Made by a program: the position numbers and the translations under genes
Shown: positions 24,301-33,369 of the stretch, in pieces
Position numbering within the stretch: position 1 is the first letter of the stretch
How the letters are laid out: each line of letters begins with the position of its first letter
Assembly: GCA_002021875.1 (NCBI GenBank)
Contig: CP018627.1
Location: 5,952,001 to 6,016,000 of the forward strand
DNA from: Streptomyces hygroscopicus
GTDB lineage: Bacteria > Actinomycetota > Actinomycetes > Streptomycetales > Streptomycetaceae
Direction: 5' to 3'
Length of the DNA stretch: 64,000 nt
The notes under the pieces: generated by a model
The model's input: the letters and a program-made list of their open reading frames with translations, nothing else
What the model was told of the DNA's origin: nothing
Databases searched by the model: none

Positions 24301-25974
24301 GTGAGCGACGAGCCCGGTCGGGCCCGGGGCTGGGCCGCGGGGCTCTTGCGGTGGTTCAGCCTCCGGCTGCGGCTGATGCTGGTCTTCGGCCTGGTGGCGC
24401 TGACCGCCGCCGTGTCCGCGTCGGCCATCGCGTACTGGCTGAACCGTGACGCGGTGCTGACCCGTACCCAGGACGCGGCGCTGGACGAGTTCCGTAAATC
24501 GCTGAAGGACGACACCGACCCGCTGCCCTCCCTCCCGACCTGTTCCGAATTGCGGGACGCCGCGGGTCGTATGGCGGACAACACCCAGAAGTACGAGGTG
24601 CTGCTGATCACCCGGACCCGGGACGCCGGAAGCTGTCCGGCGGCCTCGGACAAGGCGCTGTTCACGCTGGACGCGGTGCCCGCGTCGCTGCGGCGCGCGG
24701 TGGACCAGAAGCGCCCGGTGGGCAAGGGGAACACCTCGCCGTACCACCTCTACTGGCAGCGGATCACGCTGGACGGCACCCCGTATCTGGTCGGTGGGGC
24801 CAAGGTGAACGGCGGCGGGCCGACCGGCTACATGCTCAAGTCCCTGGACACCGAGCGCCAGGATCTGAACTCGCTGGCCTGGTCGCTGGGGATCGCCACC
24901 GGGCTCGCGCTGATCGGCGCCGCGCTGCTGGCGCAGGCCGCCGCGGCCACGGTGCTGCGGCCGGTGCAGCGGCTCGGGGAGGCGGCGCACCGGCTGGGCG
25001 AGGGGCATCTGGACACCCGGCTGCAGGTCTCGGGCTCCGATGAGCTGGCCAATCTCTCCCACACCTTCAACCGGGCCGCGGAGCGGCTGCAGAAGCGGGT
25101 GGCGGAGCTGTCCGCGCGGGAGGCGTCCAGCCGGCGCTTCGTCGCGGACATGTCGCATGAGCTGCGGACCCCGCTCACCGCGATCACGGCCGTCTCGGAG
25201 GTGCTGGAGGAGGAGGCCGATTCGCTCGACCCGATGATCGCTCCGGCGGTGCAGCTCGTGGTGAGCGAGACCCGGCGACTGAACGACCTGGTGGAGAACC
25301 TGATGGAGGTGACCCGCTTCGACGCGGGCACGGCCCGGCTGGTGCTCGACGATGTCGATGTCGCCGACCAGGTGACGGCGTGCATCGACGCCCGCGCCTG
25401 GCTGGACGCGGTGGAGCTGGACGCGGCGCGCGGGATCGTGGCCCGGCTGGATCCGCGGCGGCTGGATGTGATCCTGGCGAATCTGATCGGGAACGCGCTC
25501 AAGCACGGCGGCTCGCCGGTGCGGGTCTCGGTGCGCACCGACGGCGATGAGCTGCTGATCAAGGTCCGGGACCACGGTCCCGGCATCCCCGAGGATGTGC
25601 TGCCGCATGTCTTCGACCGCTTCTACAAGGCGAGCGCGTCCCGCCCGCGCTCGGAGGGCAGCGGGCTCGGGCTGTCGATCGCGATGGAGAACGCGCATAT
25701 CCACGGCGGCGACATCAGCGCCGCGAACTCCCCGGAGGGCGGGGCCGTCTTCACGCTGCGGCTGCCGATGGACGCCTCCCGGATCGCCTCCGACGAGGCC
25801 GGGGACGAGCTGGGCGAGCTCGGCGATCTCGACCGCGAGGGCGCCGCCGAGCGCGAGCGCGACGACGGCGGCAGGGCCAGGGGCAAGGGCAGGACCTGGG
25901 GCAAGGGCAAGGGCAAGGGCAAGGGCAGGAATTCGGCCAGGGGCACGGGCCGGAACGAGGAGGGCGGGCCATGA
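24301..25974 (+). CDS. afsQ2: Sensor histidine kinase AfsQ2
   Basis: The 557-residue kinase has a first membrane helix near 24-46, an extracytoplasmic sensor region, a second helix near 197-217, HAMP, the dimerisation domain with phospho-His near 286 (FVADMSHELRTPLTAI), and the ATPase domain (NALKHGG; DHGPGIPEDVLPHVFDRFYKA; GSGLGLSIAMENAHIHGG). GTG at 24301 is preferred; a TTG at 24292 is the longer option. After the kinase core comes a charged tail ending in a run of Gly-Lys dipeptides. The gene is coupled to the lipoprotein gene by an ATGA overlap. Confidence 0.93.
   Translation: MSDEPGRARGWAAGLLRWFSLRLRLMLVFGLVALTAAVSASAIAYWLNRDAVLTRTQDAALDEFRKSLKDDTDPLPSLPTCSELRDAAGRMADNTQKYEVLLITRTRDAGSCPAASDKALFTLDAVPASLRRAVDQKRPVGKGNTSPYHLYWQRITLDGTPYLVGGAKVNGGGPTGYMLKSLDTERQDLNSLAWSLGIATGLALIGAALLAQAAAATVLRPVQRLGEAAHRLGEGHLDTRLQVSGSDELANLSHTFNRAAERLQKRVAELSAREASSRRFVADMSHELRTPLTAITAVSEVLEEEADSLDPMIAPAVQLVVSETRRLNDLVENLMEVTRFDAGTARLVLDDVDVADQVTACIDARAWLDAVELDAARGIVARLDPRRLDVILANLIGNALKHGGSPVRVSVRTDGDELLIKVRDHGPGIPEDVLPHVFDRFYKASASRPRSEGSGLGLSIAMENAHIHGGDISAANSPEGGAVFTLRLPMDASRIASDEAGDELGELGDLDREGAAERERDDGGRARGKGRTWGKGKGKGKGRNSARGTGRNEEGGP
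25899..25928 (+). repeat. GGGCAA hexamer tandem coding for Gly-Lys dipeptides
   Basis: Five consecutive in-frame GGGCAA-type units near the end of afsQ2 encode GKGKGKGKG. Copy-number change here would alter only the tail length. Confidence 0.8.
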
Positions 25975-26585
25975 GCGCGCGGTGGAGCCGGTCGGCCGCT
26001 CTTCTGCTGGCCGGCGCGGTCGCACTGCTGGCGTCCGGCTGCGGGATACGCGGCACCTCGGTGCCGGTGGACGCCGGGGCCGCGCCCTCGCGGGCGTCCT
26101 GCCGGGCGCCGGAGTCGGAGCGGGCCGCCGAGGGGATGAGCAGGGCCTCCGTACGGATCTATCTGCTGTGCTCCTCGCGGGTCCTGTCGGTGAGCCGGAC
26201 CACCCGGCTGGGCGACGAGAAGGCGTCCCAGGAGCCGGTGCGGGTCGCCCAGGCGCTGCTGGAGCAGCTGCGGCTGCCGCCGACGGCGGCCGAGGCGGCG
26301 GCCGGGTTCACCACGGCGGTCGAGGACTGGGTGGAGATCTCCGGTCCGGCCAAGGACGACCCGGACAGCGCGCTGCGGCTGAGCCGGCCGCCGGAGGAGA
26401 TCCAGTCCCTGGCGCTCGCGCAGATCGTCTGCACCCTCGCGGACACCACGGTGGCCGGGGATGACGGCAAGGTGGTGCTCGGCGGCCCGGACAGCCAGCG
26501 GGATCCGCTCAAGGCGTACCAGTGCACCGAGGAGATGCGCCGCAATCCCATGATCGCGGTCAACTCCGGGGTCCTGGTCTCCTGA
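25971..26585 (+). CDS. Lipoprotein of the afsQ operon
   Basis: The 204-residue protein has a lipoprotein signal (AALLLAGAVALLASGCG) with the lipobox Cys at residue 25, so it should be anchored outside the membrane. The mature part (RIYLLCSSRVLSVSRTTRLGD; PVRVAQALLEQLRLPPTAAE) resembles GerMN-type lipoproteins seen next to actinobacterial kinases. Its ATG overlaps the afsQ2 stop (ATGA), indicating translational coupling and a functional partnership. A lipoprotein follows the afsQ genes in S. coelicolor too. It may modulate sensing by AfsQ2; that is inference. Confidence 0.88.
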   Translation: MSARWSRSAALLLAGAVALLASGCGIRGTSVPVDAGAAPSRASCRAPESERAAEGMSRASVRIYLLCSSRVLSVSRTTRLGDEKASQEPVRVAQALLEQLRLPPTAAEAAAGFTTAVEDWVEISGPAKDDPDSALRLSRPPEEIQSLALAQIVCTLADTTVAGDDGKVVLGGPDSQRDPLKAYQCTEEMRRNPMIAVNSGVLVS

Positions 26586-26698
26586 TTCGTTACCTGCCGG
26601 TACCGCCTCGTCCCAGGTCGGCGACTTGTCGGTAACAAGGTGCTGACCAGCGGGGCGCGGGCGGAACCACGACCCCCGCGGGCGGCGTCCTGAAGTGC

Positions 26699-27274
26699 GT
26701 GCAGGGTCCTTTCGGCCGCAGGGCCGCCTTTCGCTACCGCGTCGCGGGCTTCGTCCTCCTCGTCGCACACCTCGTGTTCGTCTGCTGGCTGACCCTGCGA
26801 CCGACGAACGTGCCCTGGGTGTCCGCCGCGACCCTCGAACCGCTGGCCACCATCCGCGCCGATCTGGCGCTCAGCCCCTGGGAGGCCGCCCGTTCCATCG
26901 GAGGCGGGCTGTTGCTGCTCGCGCCGCTGGGGGTGCTGCTGCCGCTGGCCGGGGGGCGGGTGGAGGCGTATCCGCTGGCCTCGCTGGCCCGTACGGCCTT
27001 CAGCGGGGCGATGGCGGCCATGGGGGTGGCGCTGCTGCGCAGCGAGGTGACCGGGCAGATCATGAACGTGGACGCGGTGCTGCTGAACACCGTCGGGGTC
27101 GCTCTCGCGCACGTACTGGTGGTTCCCGCCGTCCGGACGTGGCTCCGCCGTCGGGCTGACCGGGGCCGGGCCGCGCCCCTCCCCCGGGACGACGGCGCCC
27201 TGGTCCCGACCCCGACGATTCCCAGGGTCGGGATCGCGCCGTGGAGCGACGTCTCCTCCAGCACCCGGACATAG
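26699..27274 (+). CDS. VanZ-like membrane protein
   Basis: The 191-residue protein has about four membrane helices and the VanZ-type pattern: VFVCWLTLRPTNVPW after the first helix, a GGGLLLLAPLGVLLPL segment, and the polar intramembrane motif NVDAVLLNTVGVALAHVLV. VanZ proteins lower teicoplanin sensitivity in enterococci, but most actinobacterial members have no known role. The start is the GTG at 26699. A Pro/Arg-rich cytoplasmic tail follows residue 150. It follows the lipoprotein gene by 113 bases and could be cotranscribed. Confidence 0.85.
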   Translation: MQGPFGRRAAFRYRVAGFVLLVAHLVFVCWLTLRPTNVPWVSAATLEPLATIRADLALSPWEAARSIGGGLLLLAPLGVLLPLAGGRVEAYPLASLARTAFSGAMAAMGVALLRSEVTGQIMNVDAVLLNTVGVALAHVLVVPAVRTWLRRRADRGRAAPLPRDDGALVPTPTIPRVGIAPWSDVSSSTRT

Positions 27275-27335
27275 CGTTGAGGACATCGGGAACTTGGCTC
27301 TTCCCGAGCCCATTCGACGAGGAGGAGTCCCCATC

Positions 27336-27542
27336 ATGAGCGCACCGCTGGTCCGCCCCCGCCACGAGAAGAAGATCGCCGGTGTCTGCGCGGGTCTCGC
27401 CCGGCGCTTCGGGACCACGCCGACGACGATGCGGGTGCTCTTCGTGGTCTCGTGTCTGCTGCCGGGGCCGCAGTTCCTGCTCTATCTCGCGCTGTGGTTC
27501 CTGCTTCCGGCGGAGGACGCCGCCTACCGCGAGGCGTGGTGA
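27336..27542 (+). CDS. PspC-domain membrane protein
   Basis: The 68-residue protein is a single PspC domain: RPRHEKKIAGVCAGLARRFGTTPTTMRVLFVVSCLLPGPQFLLYLALWFLLP. The basic IAGVCAGLA segment followed by a helical hairpin is diagnostic. PspC proteins sense or stabilise stressed membranes; stand-alone short forms are common in streptomycetes. GGAGGAG lies 8 bases before the ATG. A bidirectional hairpin follows. Confidence 0.92.
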   Translation: MSAPLVRPRHEKKIAGVCAGLARRFGTTPTTMRVLFVVSCLLPGPQFLLYLALWFLLPAEDAAYREAW

Positions 27543-27600
27543 CCCCGCTCCGCCGGCGTCGCGGCGTAGCGGCGTGATCCTGGAATCCAGCCCATACGGA

Positions 27601-27643
27601 ACGGCCGGGCCGCACGCCCCATCGGGAGGTGCGGCCCGGCCGT
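27601..27643. terminator. Bidirectional hairpin between the PspC gene and the secreted peptide gene
   Basis: Arms ACGGCCGGGCCGCA (27601-27614) and TGCGGCCCGGCCGT (27630-27643) are exact complements around a 15-base loop, between convergent genes. Confidence 0.85.
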
Positions 27644-27658
27644 GTGCCCAGGTGGGGA

Positions 27659-27916
27659 TCAGCCCAGCTTGAAGAGGCTGCCGGTCGGCAGACCTTGCAG
27701 CGGGAGCTGCCCCAGCACACCCTGGCCGGGCTTGGCCTGGGGGGCGGCGGGCTTTCCGGCGGGCTGGGCGGCGGGCTGCCCCGGGGCGGCGACACGGCCC
27801 GCGGAGCCGCCCGGGACCGGCGCGCTGGCGGCAGCGGACGCGGCGCTGCCTCCGGTGATGACGGCGACGGCGCCGAGGGCAATGACACCGAGAGTCTTGA
27901 GCGTTCCCTGCTTCAT
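27659..27916 (-). CDS. Small secreted Ala/Pro-rich protein
   Basis: The 85-residue protein has a clean signal peptide (MKQGTLKTLGVIALGAVAVITGGSAASA) with a likely cut after ASA or ASAA. The mature chain is Pro/Ala/Gln-rich and ends with LGQLPLQGLPTGSLFKLG. It contains no cysteines. Start at MKQG is chosen over an upstream ATG at 27967 because it begins the signal peptide. I recognise it only as a short exported protein of the streptomycete type; a structural or surface role is possible but unsupported. Confidence 0.8.
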   Translation of the reverse strand: MKQGTLKTLGVIALGAVAVITGGSAASAAASAPVPGGSAGRVAAPGQPAAQPAGKPAAPQAKPGQGVLGQLPLQGLPTGSLFKLG

Positions 27917-28040
27917 CAGAAATCTGTCCTTGAGACGGGGGCTTGACCGATACGGAAACGTAGCCATGGATTTCGGCTGCCCGCAAACGCCGAAAACGGC
28001 CCCCGAAACCCCGCCCAGGTCATGATCCCCGTGCGCTCGT

Positions 28041-29207
28041 TCAGCGGCCCTCGGGCACGGAATCCCTGGTCACGGCCGACGCGGAGGCCACATTTCGGAA
28101 CAGCCATTCGGACTTCAGCTCGGCGTATCCGGGCTTGATCACGTCACTGATCATCGCCAGACGTTCGTCAAAAGGAATGAAGGCCGATTTCATGGCATTG
28201 ACCGTGAACCATTGCATGTCGTCAAGCGTGTAATGGAACGTTGATACAAGATGCTGGAATTCCGCGCTCATGCTCGTCCCGCTCATCAGACGATTATCCG
28301 TATTCACGGTCGCGCGGAAATGCAGTCGGCGGAGCAGCCCGATGGGGTGCTCGGCGTAGGAACTGGCCGCGCCCGTCTGGAGGTTGGAGGTCGGGCACAG
28401 CTCCAGCGGAATGCGCTTGTCGCGCACGTACGAGGCCAGGCGGCCGAGGGCGAGGGAGCCGTCGTCCGCGACCTTGATGTCGTCGATGATGCGGACGCCG
28501 TGGCCCAGCCGGTCGGCGCCGCACCACTGGAGCGCCTGCCAGATGGACGGCAGTCCGAACGCCTCGCCCGCGTGGATCGTGAAGTGGTTGTTCTCCCGCT
28601 TCAGATACTCGAAGGCGTCCAGGTGCCGGGTGGGCGGGAAACCGGCCTCGGCGCCCGCGATGTCGAAGCCGACCACGCCCAGATCGCGGTAGCGGTTGGC
28701 GAGTTCGGCGATCTCCAGGGCGCGGGCCGCGTGGCGCATCGCGGTCAGCAGGGCGCCCACCCGGATGCGGTGGCCGTTCTCCCAGGCCCGCCGCTCCCCT
28801 TCGCGGAAGCCCTCGTTGACCGCCTCGACGACCTCTTCCAGGGTCAGCCCGCCCTCGAGGTGCTGTTCGGGGGCGTAGCGGATCTCGGCGTAGACGACGC
28901 CGTCCTCGGCGAGGTCCTCGGCGCATTCGGCGGCGACCCTGACGAGCGCGTCGCGGGTCTGCATCACGCCGACGGTGTGGGAGAACGTCTCCAGATAGCG
29001 CTCCAGCGATCCGGAGTCCGCCGCCTCACGGAACCAGACGCCCAGCTTGTCGGGCTCGTTCTCCGGCAGCGCGTCGTACCCCGCCTCCCTCGCGAGGTCG
29101 ACGATCGTGCCGGGGCGCAGCCCGCCGTCGAGGTGGTCGTGGAGCAGCACCTTGGGGGCGCGGCGGATCTGTTCGGGGGTGGGCTCATGGCTGTGCTCGC
29201 TCGTCAT
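28041..29207 (-). CDS. add: Adenosine deaminase
   Basis: The 388-residue enzyme has the metal motif HDHLDGG (His23 and His25), the catalytic segment [10 protein letters not shown], the HGVRI loop, and late [14 protein letters not shown]. It deaminates adenosine and deoxyadenosine to inosine and deoxyinosine, which purine nucleoside phosphorylase then cleaves. The ATG at 29207 (MTSEHSHEP) is chosen; no Shine-Dalgarno sequence precedes it, and a -10-like TATGGT (minus strand, 29219-29214) suggests a leaderless transcript. The nucleoside palindrome sits 16 bases upstream of the start. Alternative longer starts would run through that palindrome. Confidence 0.94.
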   Translation of the reverse strand: MTSEHSHEPTPEQIRRAPKVLLHDHLDGGLRPGTIVDLAREAGYDALPENEPDKLGVWFREAADSGSLERYLETFSHTVGVMQTRDALVRVAAECAEDLAEDGVVYAEIRYAPEQHLEGGLTLEEVVEAVNEGFREGERRAWENGHRIRVGALLTAMRHAARALEIAELANRYRDLGVVGFDIAGAEAGFPPTRHLDAFEYLKRENNHFTIHAGEAFGLPSIWQALQWCGADRLGHGVRIIDDIKVADDGSLALGRLASYVRDKRIPLELCPTSNLQTGAASSYAEHPIGLLRRLHFRATVNTDNRLMSGTSMSAEFQHLVSTFHYTLDDMQWFTVNAMKSAFIPFDERLAMISDVIKPGYAELKSEWLFRNVASASAVTRDSVPEGR

Positions 29208-29223
29208 CTGGGCACCATAGCCC

Positions 29224-29235
29224 CTACGCGCGTAG
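29224..29235. promoter_or_regulatory. Operator-like palindrome CTACGCGCGTAG upstream of adenosine deaminase
   Basis: A perfect third copy of the 12-mer, 16 bases before the add start and adjacent to its putative -10 (TATGGT). It also lies 75 bases upstream of the divergent hydrolase gene. Confidence 0.78.
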
Positions 29236-29310
29236 AACGTGAGGGATAGATACGGAACAGTGACCCGCACGGGTAGTGGAGTACACCAGTCCTTCTGCGA
29301 TCGTGTCGCC

Positions 29311-30075
29311 ATGGCTCAGCAAGCGTTGCCCGAGCGGGGCGCACGGCTGGGGCGGCCGATGGGCGCGGCCGCCACGCAAAGGACCGTACACGGTGTGGTG
29401 CTGCTCCTCCCCGAGGGCGAACCCAACGGGACGAGACGGCCCTCCAGACTCACGGCGGCCGCGGCACTGCCGCTGGCCCGGCGGCTGATCCGGGCGGGCC
29501 GGGAGGAGGGGCTGGCCGGTCATGTCGTCCACTACCGGCGCCGTGGCTGGAACGGGGCCGCCGCCGATCCCGCCTCCGATGCCGCGTGGGCCGTGGAGGA
29601 GGTGGTACGGCGCTACGGCGATGTGCCGGTCTGCCTCGCGGGCCACGGCATGGGCGGACGCGCCGCCCTCCGCGCCGCCGGCCACCCGGCCGTCGCCTCG
29701 GTGGTGGCGCTGGCGCCCTGGCTTCCGGCGCCGGACGAGGTGCTCGAACCCGAACCGGTGAAGCAGTTGGTGGGACGGCAGGTGCTGATCGCTCACGGCA
29801 CGAACGACGAGCGGTCCGACCCCGAGCTGTCCTACCGGCTGGCGGAGCGGGCGAAGAAGGCCAATCGCGATGTGTGCCGCTTCGAGGTGCACACCGACGG
29901 GCACGGGCTGCATCAGCACCGCTCCGAGGTGCAGGCGCTGGCCGTGGACTTCCTCCTCGGCTCCCTCTTCCACTCCGGCTTCTCCCGCCCGGTCGCCGAC
30001 GCGCTGGCGGCTCCGCCGCCGCTGGGACTGCGGATGCCGCTGGCGGCGGGCTTCGGGGCGAACCTGCGGCGCTGA
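29311..30075 (+). CDS. Alpha/beta-hydrolase, dienelactone hydrolase-like
   Basis: The 254-residue protein has an alpha/beta-hydrolase layout: [11 protein letters not shown], an oxyanion-type strand, [14 protein letters not shown] in place of a classical nucleophile elbow, [15 protein letters not shown] and the late His in [12 protein letters not shown]. The elbow reads G-H-G-M-G, with Gly where the nucleophile Ser should be, so hydrolytic activity is doubtful. The ATG at 29311 is preferred because the residues before it fall in the promoter. It is divergent from add. Substrate is unknown. Confidence 0.78.
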   Translation: MAQQALPERGARLGRPMGAAATQRTVHGVVLLLPEGEPNGTRRPSRLTAAAALPLARRLIRAGREEGLAGHVVHYRRRGWNGAAADPASDAAWAVEEVVRRYGDVPVCLAGHGMGGRAALRAAGHPAVASVVALAPWLPAPDEVLEPEPVKQLVGRQVLIAHGTNDERSDPELSYRLAERAKKANRDVCRFEVHTDGHGLHQHRSEVQALAVDFLLGSLFHSGFSRPVADALAAPPPLGLRMPLAAGFGANLRR

Positions 30076-30094
30076 GCGCTTGGTTGTGCGTGTG

Positions 30095-30146
30095 CGCCCG
30101 GCCCCCGTCCGTGCGGCTTCCGCGCCGTACGGACGGGGGCCGGGCG
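30095..30146 (+). terminator. Terminator hairpin after the hydrolase gene
   Basis: Perfect 18-bp arms CGCCCGGCCCCCGTCCGT and its complement around a 16-base loop, 19 bases past the stop codon. Confidence 0.88.
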
Positions 30147-30457
30147 CGTCGGGGGCTTGTGCATCCTGCCGAGCGCGGCGCCGCCTCGCGCCTTCGGCGC
30201 CTCCGGCGCCGTGGAGCAGGGTCGGGGTGCCGGGCAGCCCCTCGCCGTCGGCCGCCGGGCCGGTGAGGGGGCGAGGCCGCGCCCCCGCCCTGCCCGCTGG
30301 TCAGTCGTGCCGACGGCGCGAGACGGCGCCGACGGCGCGGGACGAGGCCCGCCCCGGCCGAACGGCCTCCCATGGGCCACCCAGTGCCGGACCCGCCCGC
30401 GGCAGGAGCCGCCCGCACGGGCCGGAAGCCCGCACAAGGCCGGGAGCCCGCACAGGC

Positions 30458-30499
30458 GAAGGGGCCGTCCCGCCGGGACAGTGGCGGGGCGGCCCCTTC
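30458..30499 (-). terminator. Terminator hairpin downstream of the MFS gene
   Basis: Arms GAAGGGGCCGTCCCGCC and GGCGGGGCGGCCCCTTC pair with one mismatch around an 8-base loop, about 170 bases past the MFS stop. Confidence 0.7.
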
Positions 30500-30670
30500 G
30501 GGCTTCAGGGGGTCGGCCTCAGTGGATCGGTGGACGTCGGCCGTGGTGCGGAGCGCCCTGAAGAGGCGCGGGGCTGCGTCGATGTGCGGCTCCGCCGCGT
30601 GGGCGCGACCAGCCACGACGGTGCCGCGGACGATCGACGGCCGGCAGGTCACGGCGCATCCGGCGGAGCA

Positions 30671-32065
30671 TCAGGCGGCCACGCCGACCAGTTCGCGGCG
30701 CGCGGCCTCCGCGCGCCGTTCGGCCTGCGCCTTGCGCGTCGCGTACACCGTGATCGCCGCCGCGCCGCCGACCGCCACCAGGCCCATGGCGACCGTGCCG
30801 CCCCATCCGGCCGCGTGGAAGGCGAGTGCGCCCAGCGCACCGCCCACGCTGCTGCCGATGTAGTACGACGCCTGGTAGAGCGCCGCGGCCTGGGCGCGCC
30901 CGGTCTTGGCCGTACGGCTCACCGCCGAGGACGCCGCCGCGTGGCCCGCGAAGAAGCCCGCGGTGATCAGCACCAGACCGGCCAGCACCGCCGGGATCGA
31001 GTTCAGCAGGGACAGCAGCAGTCCGGCCGCCGTCGTGGACACCGCGACGTACAGCGCGCCGCGCCGCCCGAGCCGGCCGACCAGCTTGCCGGTCGCCGCC
31101 GAGGAGACCGTGCCGACCAGGTAGATCAGGAAGATCGAGCCGATCAGGCTCTGCGAGAGGCCGAAGGGCTCGGCCACCAGGCGGTAGCCGATGACCGTGT
31201 AGACCCCGCCGAAGACCGTCATGAACAGCGCGCCGATCGCGTACAGCCGGCACAGCAGCGGATCGGAGAGATGCCCGGCGAGGGTGCGGGCCAGCGCCCG
31301 CGGGCTCACCGCGGCCGGGGTGAAGTTCCGGGCCTTGGGCAGCAGCAGCCGGAAGGCCGCCGCGCACAGCAGCGCCATCGCGCCGACCGCGGCCAGCGCG
31401 ACGCGCCAGCCCCAGGCGTCCGCCACCCAGCCGGTGAGGATCCGGCCGCTCATACCGCCGACGCTGTTACCGGCCACGAACAGCCCGATCGCGCCGACCA
31501 ACGCCTTGGGGTGAACTTCCTCCGAGAGATACGCCATCGCGGAGGCCGGGATCCCGGCCAGCGCCACGCCCTGGACCGTGCGCAGTCCGATCAGCCAGCC
31601 CAGGTCCGGTGCGAACGGCACCAGCAGGGCGAGGACGACCGCGACCGTGAGCGAGCCGGTCATCATGGCGCGTCGGCCGAACCGCTCGGACAGCGCGCTC
31701 AGCGGCACGACCGCGAGCGCCAGGCCCAAGGTGGCCGCGGAGACGCTCCAGCTGGCCTGGTCCGCCTGGACCCGCAGATCGTCGGAGATCGCGGGGAGCA
31801 GCGCCTGGGTCGAGTAGAGCAGGGCGAAGGTGGCGAGTCCGGCGGTGAAGAGGGCGAGCCGCATCCGGACGTAACCGGGGTGGCCCGGGCTCATCTGCTT
31901 GGACGCGGGGCTTGCGGGGTTCGCGTCGTTCGCGGGGTTCGCCGCGCTCGCGGGGCTCGCGGCCTTCGCGGTGGCGGGCTGGGAGGGGTTCGGGGTCGTC
32001 GACATCGAAGCGGAGGCGTCCACACGGTGGGTTCCGGTGGACGCCCCGGTATCAGCAGGAGGCAT
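30671..32065 (-). CDS. MFS transporter, drug/solute exporter type
   Basis: The protein (464 residues from the ATG at 32065) has an Ala/Ser/Pro-rich cytoplasmic N-terminus of about 60 residues, then 12 membrane segments. Loop motif ALSERFGRRAMMTGSL and PALVGAIGLFVAGNSVGGMSGRILTGWVAD are typical of the YnfM/inner-membrane exporter group. It is divergent from a LysR gene, a frequent regulator-exporter pairing. Several in-frame starts exist (32101, 32065, or the ATG of MSTTPNPS), and none has a clear ribosome site. The substrate cannot be read from the sequence. Confidence 0.87.
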   Translation of the reverse strand: MPPADTGASTGTHRVDASASMSTTPNPSQPATAKAASPASAANPANDANPASPASKQMSPGHPGYVRMRLALFTAGLATFALLYSTQALLPAISDDLRVQADQASWSVSAATLGLALAVVPLSALSERFGRRAMMTGSLTVAVVLALLVPFAPDLGWLIGLRTVQGVALAGIPASAMAYLSEEVHPKALVGAIGLFVAGNSVGGMSGRILTGWVADAWGWRVALAAVGAMALLCAAAFRLLLPKARNFTPAAVSPRALARTLAGHLSDPLLCRLYAIGALFMTVFGGVYTVIGYRLVAEPFGLSQSLIGSIFLIYLVGTVSSAATGKLVGRLGRRGALYVAVSTTAAGLLLSLLNSIPAVLAGLVLITAGFFAGHAAASSAVSRTAKTGRAQAAALYQASYYIGSSVGGALGALAFHAAGWGGTVAMGLVAVGGAAAITVYATRKAQAERRAEAARRELVGVAA

Positions 32066-32157
32066 GGTTCGACCGTACGTAAGCACGGTTGATGCGTCCA
32101 ATGCACGGAATGGCGATAATCAATCCACTGCCGCATGAGCAAAGGTCAGGGGCGCCC

Positions 32158-33111
32158 GTGTCACGCATCAGTTACGAAAACGACATTCCGGTGACAGCAG
32201 ATGTCGAGGCGGAGTCCTGGGCCGCCGCCCTCACACCGCGCCTTGCCCAGTTCGCCGCCGTCGCCCGCCATGAGCATGTGACGCGCGCCGCGCAGGAGAT
32301 GGGGGTGCCCCAGTCGACGCTCAGCCGGGCGATGGTCCGGCTGGAGGAGGACCTGGGCGTGGCGCTCTTCGCCCGCCGGGGCCGTACGGTGGCGCTCACC
32401 CCGGCGGGACGGACGTTCCTGCACTCGGTCGAACGGGCCCTCGCCGAAGTCGACCGCGCCGCCGAGTCCGTACGGGCCGACGCGGATCCGGCGGCGGGCC
32501 TGGTCTCCTTCGGCTTCCTGCACACGCTGGGGACCGAGACCGTGCCCGGTCTGATCCGGAGCTTTCGGGTGGACCATCCGCGGGTGCGGTTCCAACTGGT
32601 CCAGAACTACGGCGAGGCGATGCTCGAACGGATGCGCGCGGGCGGCCTCGACCTGTGCCTGACCTCCCCGGTGCCGGACGCCCCCGATCTGGTCGCCCGC
32701 CGTCTGGACGAACAGCGGCTGCGGCTGGTGGTCCCCGACGACCACCGACTGGCCGGGCGCCGCCGGGTCCGGCTCGCCGAGGCCGCCTCGGAGCTGTTCG
32801 TCACGCTGGAACCGGGTTACGGGCTGCGGCGCATCACCGATGCGTTGTGCGCCGAGGCCGGGTTCACGCCGCGGATCGCCTTCGAGGGCGAGGAGGCGGA
32901 GACGCTGCGCGGCCTGGTCGCGGCGGGCCTCGGGGTGGCCCTCCTCCCACCTCCTGCCGTTCCCCGCCCCGGGGTGGCGGAGCTGACCGTCACCGCGCCG
33001 CGTGCCGTCCGCGAGATCGGGGTCGCGTGGCTGGACGGCCACCCGGACACGCCGCCGGTGGCGGCCTTCAAGACGTTTCTGCTGAGCCGGCGGGGTCAGT
33101 TGCTGACGTAG
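32158..33111 (+). CDS. LysR-family transcriptional regulator
   Basis: The 317-residue protein has the LysR helix-turn-helix (LAQFAAVARHEHVTRAAQEMGVPQSTLSRAMVRLEEDLGVALFARRGRTVALTPAG, about 22-75) and a periplasmic-binding-like effector domain to the end. The GTG at 32158 is preferred; upstream ATGs at 32089-32110 fall in the promoter of the divergent MFS gene. LysR proteins usually activate a divergent target with a small coinducer, so it probably controls the transporter. A T-n11-A box was not clearly identified. Confidence 0.9.
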   Translation: MSRISYENDIPVTADVEAESWAAALTPRLAQFAAVARHEHVTRAAQEMGVPQSTLSRAMVRLEEDLGVALFARRGRTVALTPAGRTFLHSVERALAEVDRAAESVRADADPAAGLVSFGFLHTLGTETVPGLIRSFRVDHPRVRFQLVQNYGEAMLERMRAGGLDLCLTSPVPDAPDLVARRLDEQRLRLVVPDDHRLAGRRRVRLAEAASELFVTLEPGYGLRRITDALCAEAGFTPRIAFEGEEAETLRGLVAAGLGVALLPPPAVPRPGVAELTVTAPRAVREIGVAWLDGHPDTPPVAAFKTFLLSRRGQLLT

Positions 33112-33114
33112 CGG

Positions 33115-33205
33115 GTGCGTGGGTGTGCGGGTGCGTGGTGGTTGCTGGGGTGCGCGGTCGGTTGGGTGGTGGGTGCCGGGGGCGGGGCCTCCGGTGCGGA
33201 GCCCG
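33115..33205 (-). repeat. Truncated tail of the 92-bp hairpin repeat
   Basis: Read on the minus strand, GCACCGGAGGCCCCGCCCCCGG and the following CACCCACC...GCACCCCAGCAACCACCA match the DNA just downstream of the hairpin at 63478-63540. The hairpin itself is missing; at about 33205 the sequence switches to a different repeat family. Confidence 0.75.
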
Positions 33206-33206
33206 C

Positions 33207-33306
33207 TATTCAGCCCCTCCGGCGTTTGAGGAGCGGGGTCCGGGGCGGAGCCGCCCCGGCGGGGTCCAGGGGGCGGAGCCCCCTGGTTTCGGGAAGGGGC
33301 GGGGTG
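33207..33306 (+). repeat. Streptomyces intergenic repeat (CCCCTCCGGCGTTTGAGGAG type), copy A
   Basis: The block beginning TTCAGCCCCTCCGGCGTTTG and ending in TTTCGGGAAGGGGCGG matches copy B at 60427. Copy A has extra GC-rich bases inside (around GGGGTCCAGGGGGCGGAGC). I recognise this as a sequence scattered through many Streptomyces genomes; it is self-complementary in parts and probably forms a hairpin. Confidence 0.85.
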
Positions 33307-33369
33307 AGGGCTGCCCGCCGGAGGCGCCCACGGCCCGCACCCGGTATTCGGCCCCGGGGCCGCGCCCGA

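Larger units (their letters stand above)
30076..30670. other. 595-base gap between the hydrolase and MFS genes
   Basis: Two strong hairpins (30095-30146 and 30458-30499) end the convergent genes. The rest is GC-rich with short degenerate repeats, including TGCGGCTCCGCCGCGTG, which also occurs near 60.4 kb. Long frames here lack any family resemblance. Confidence 0.65.
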
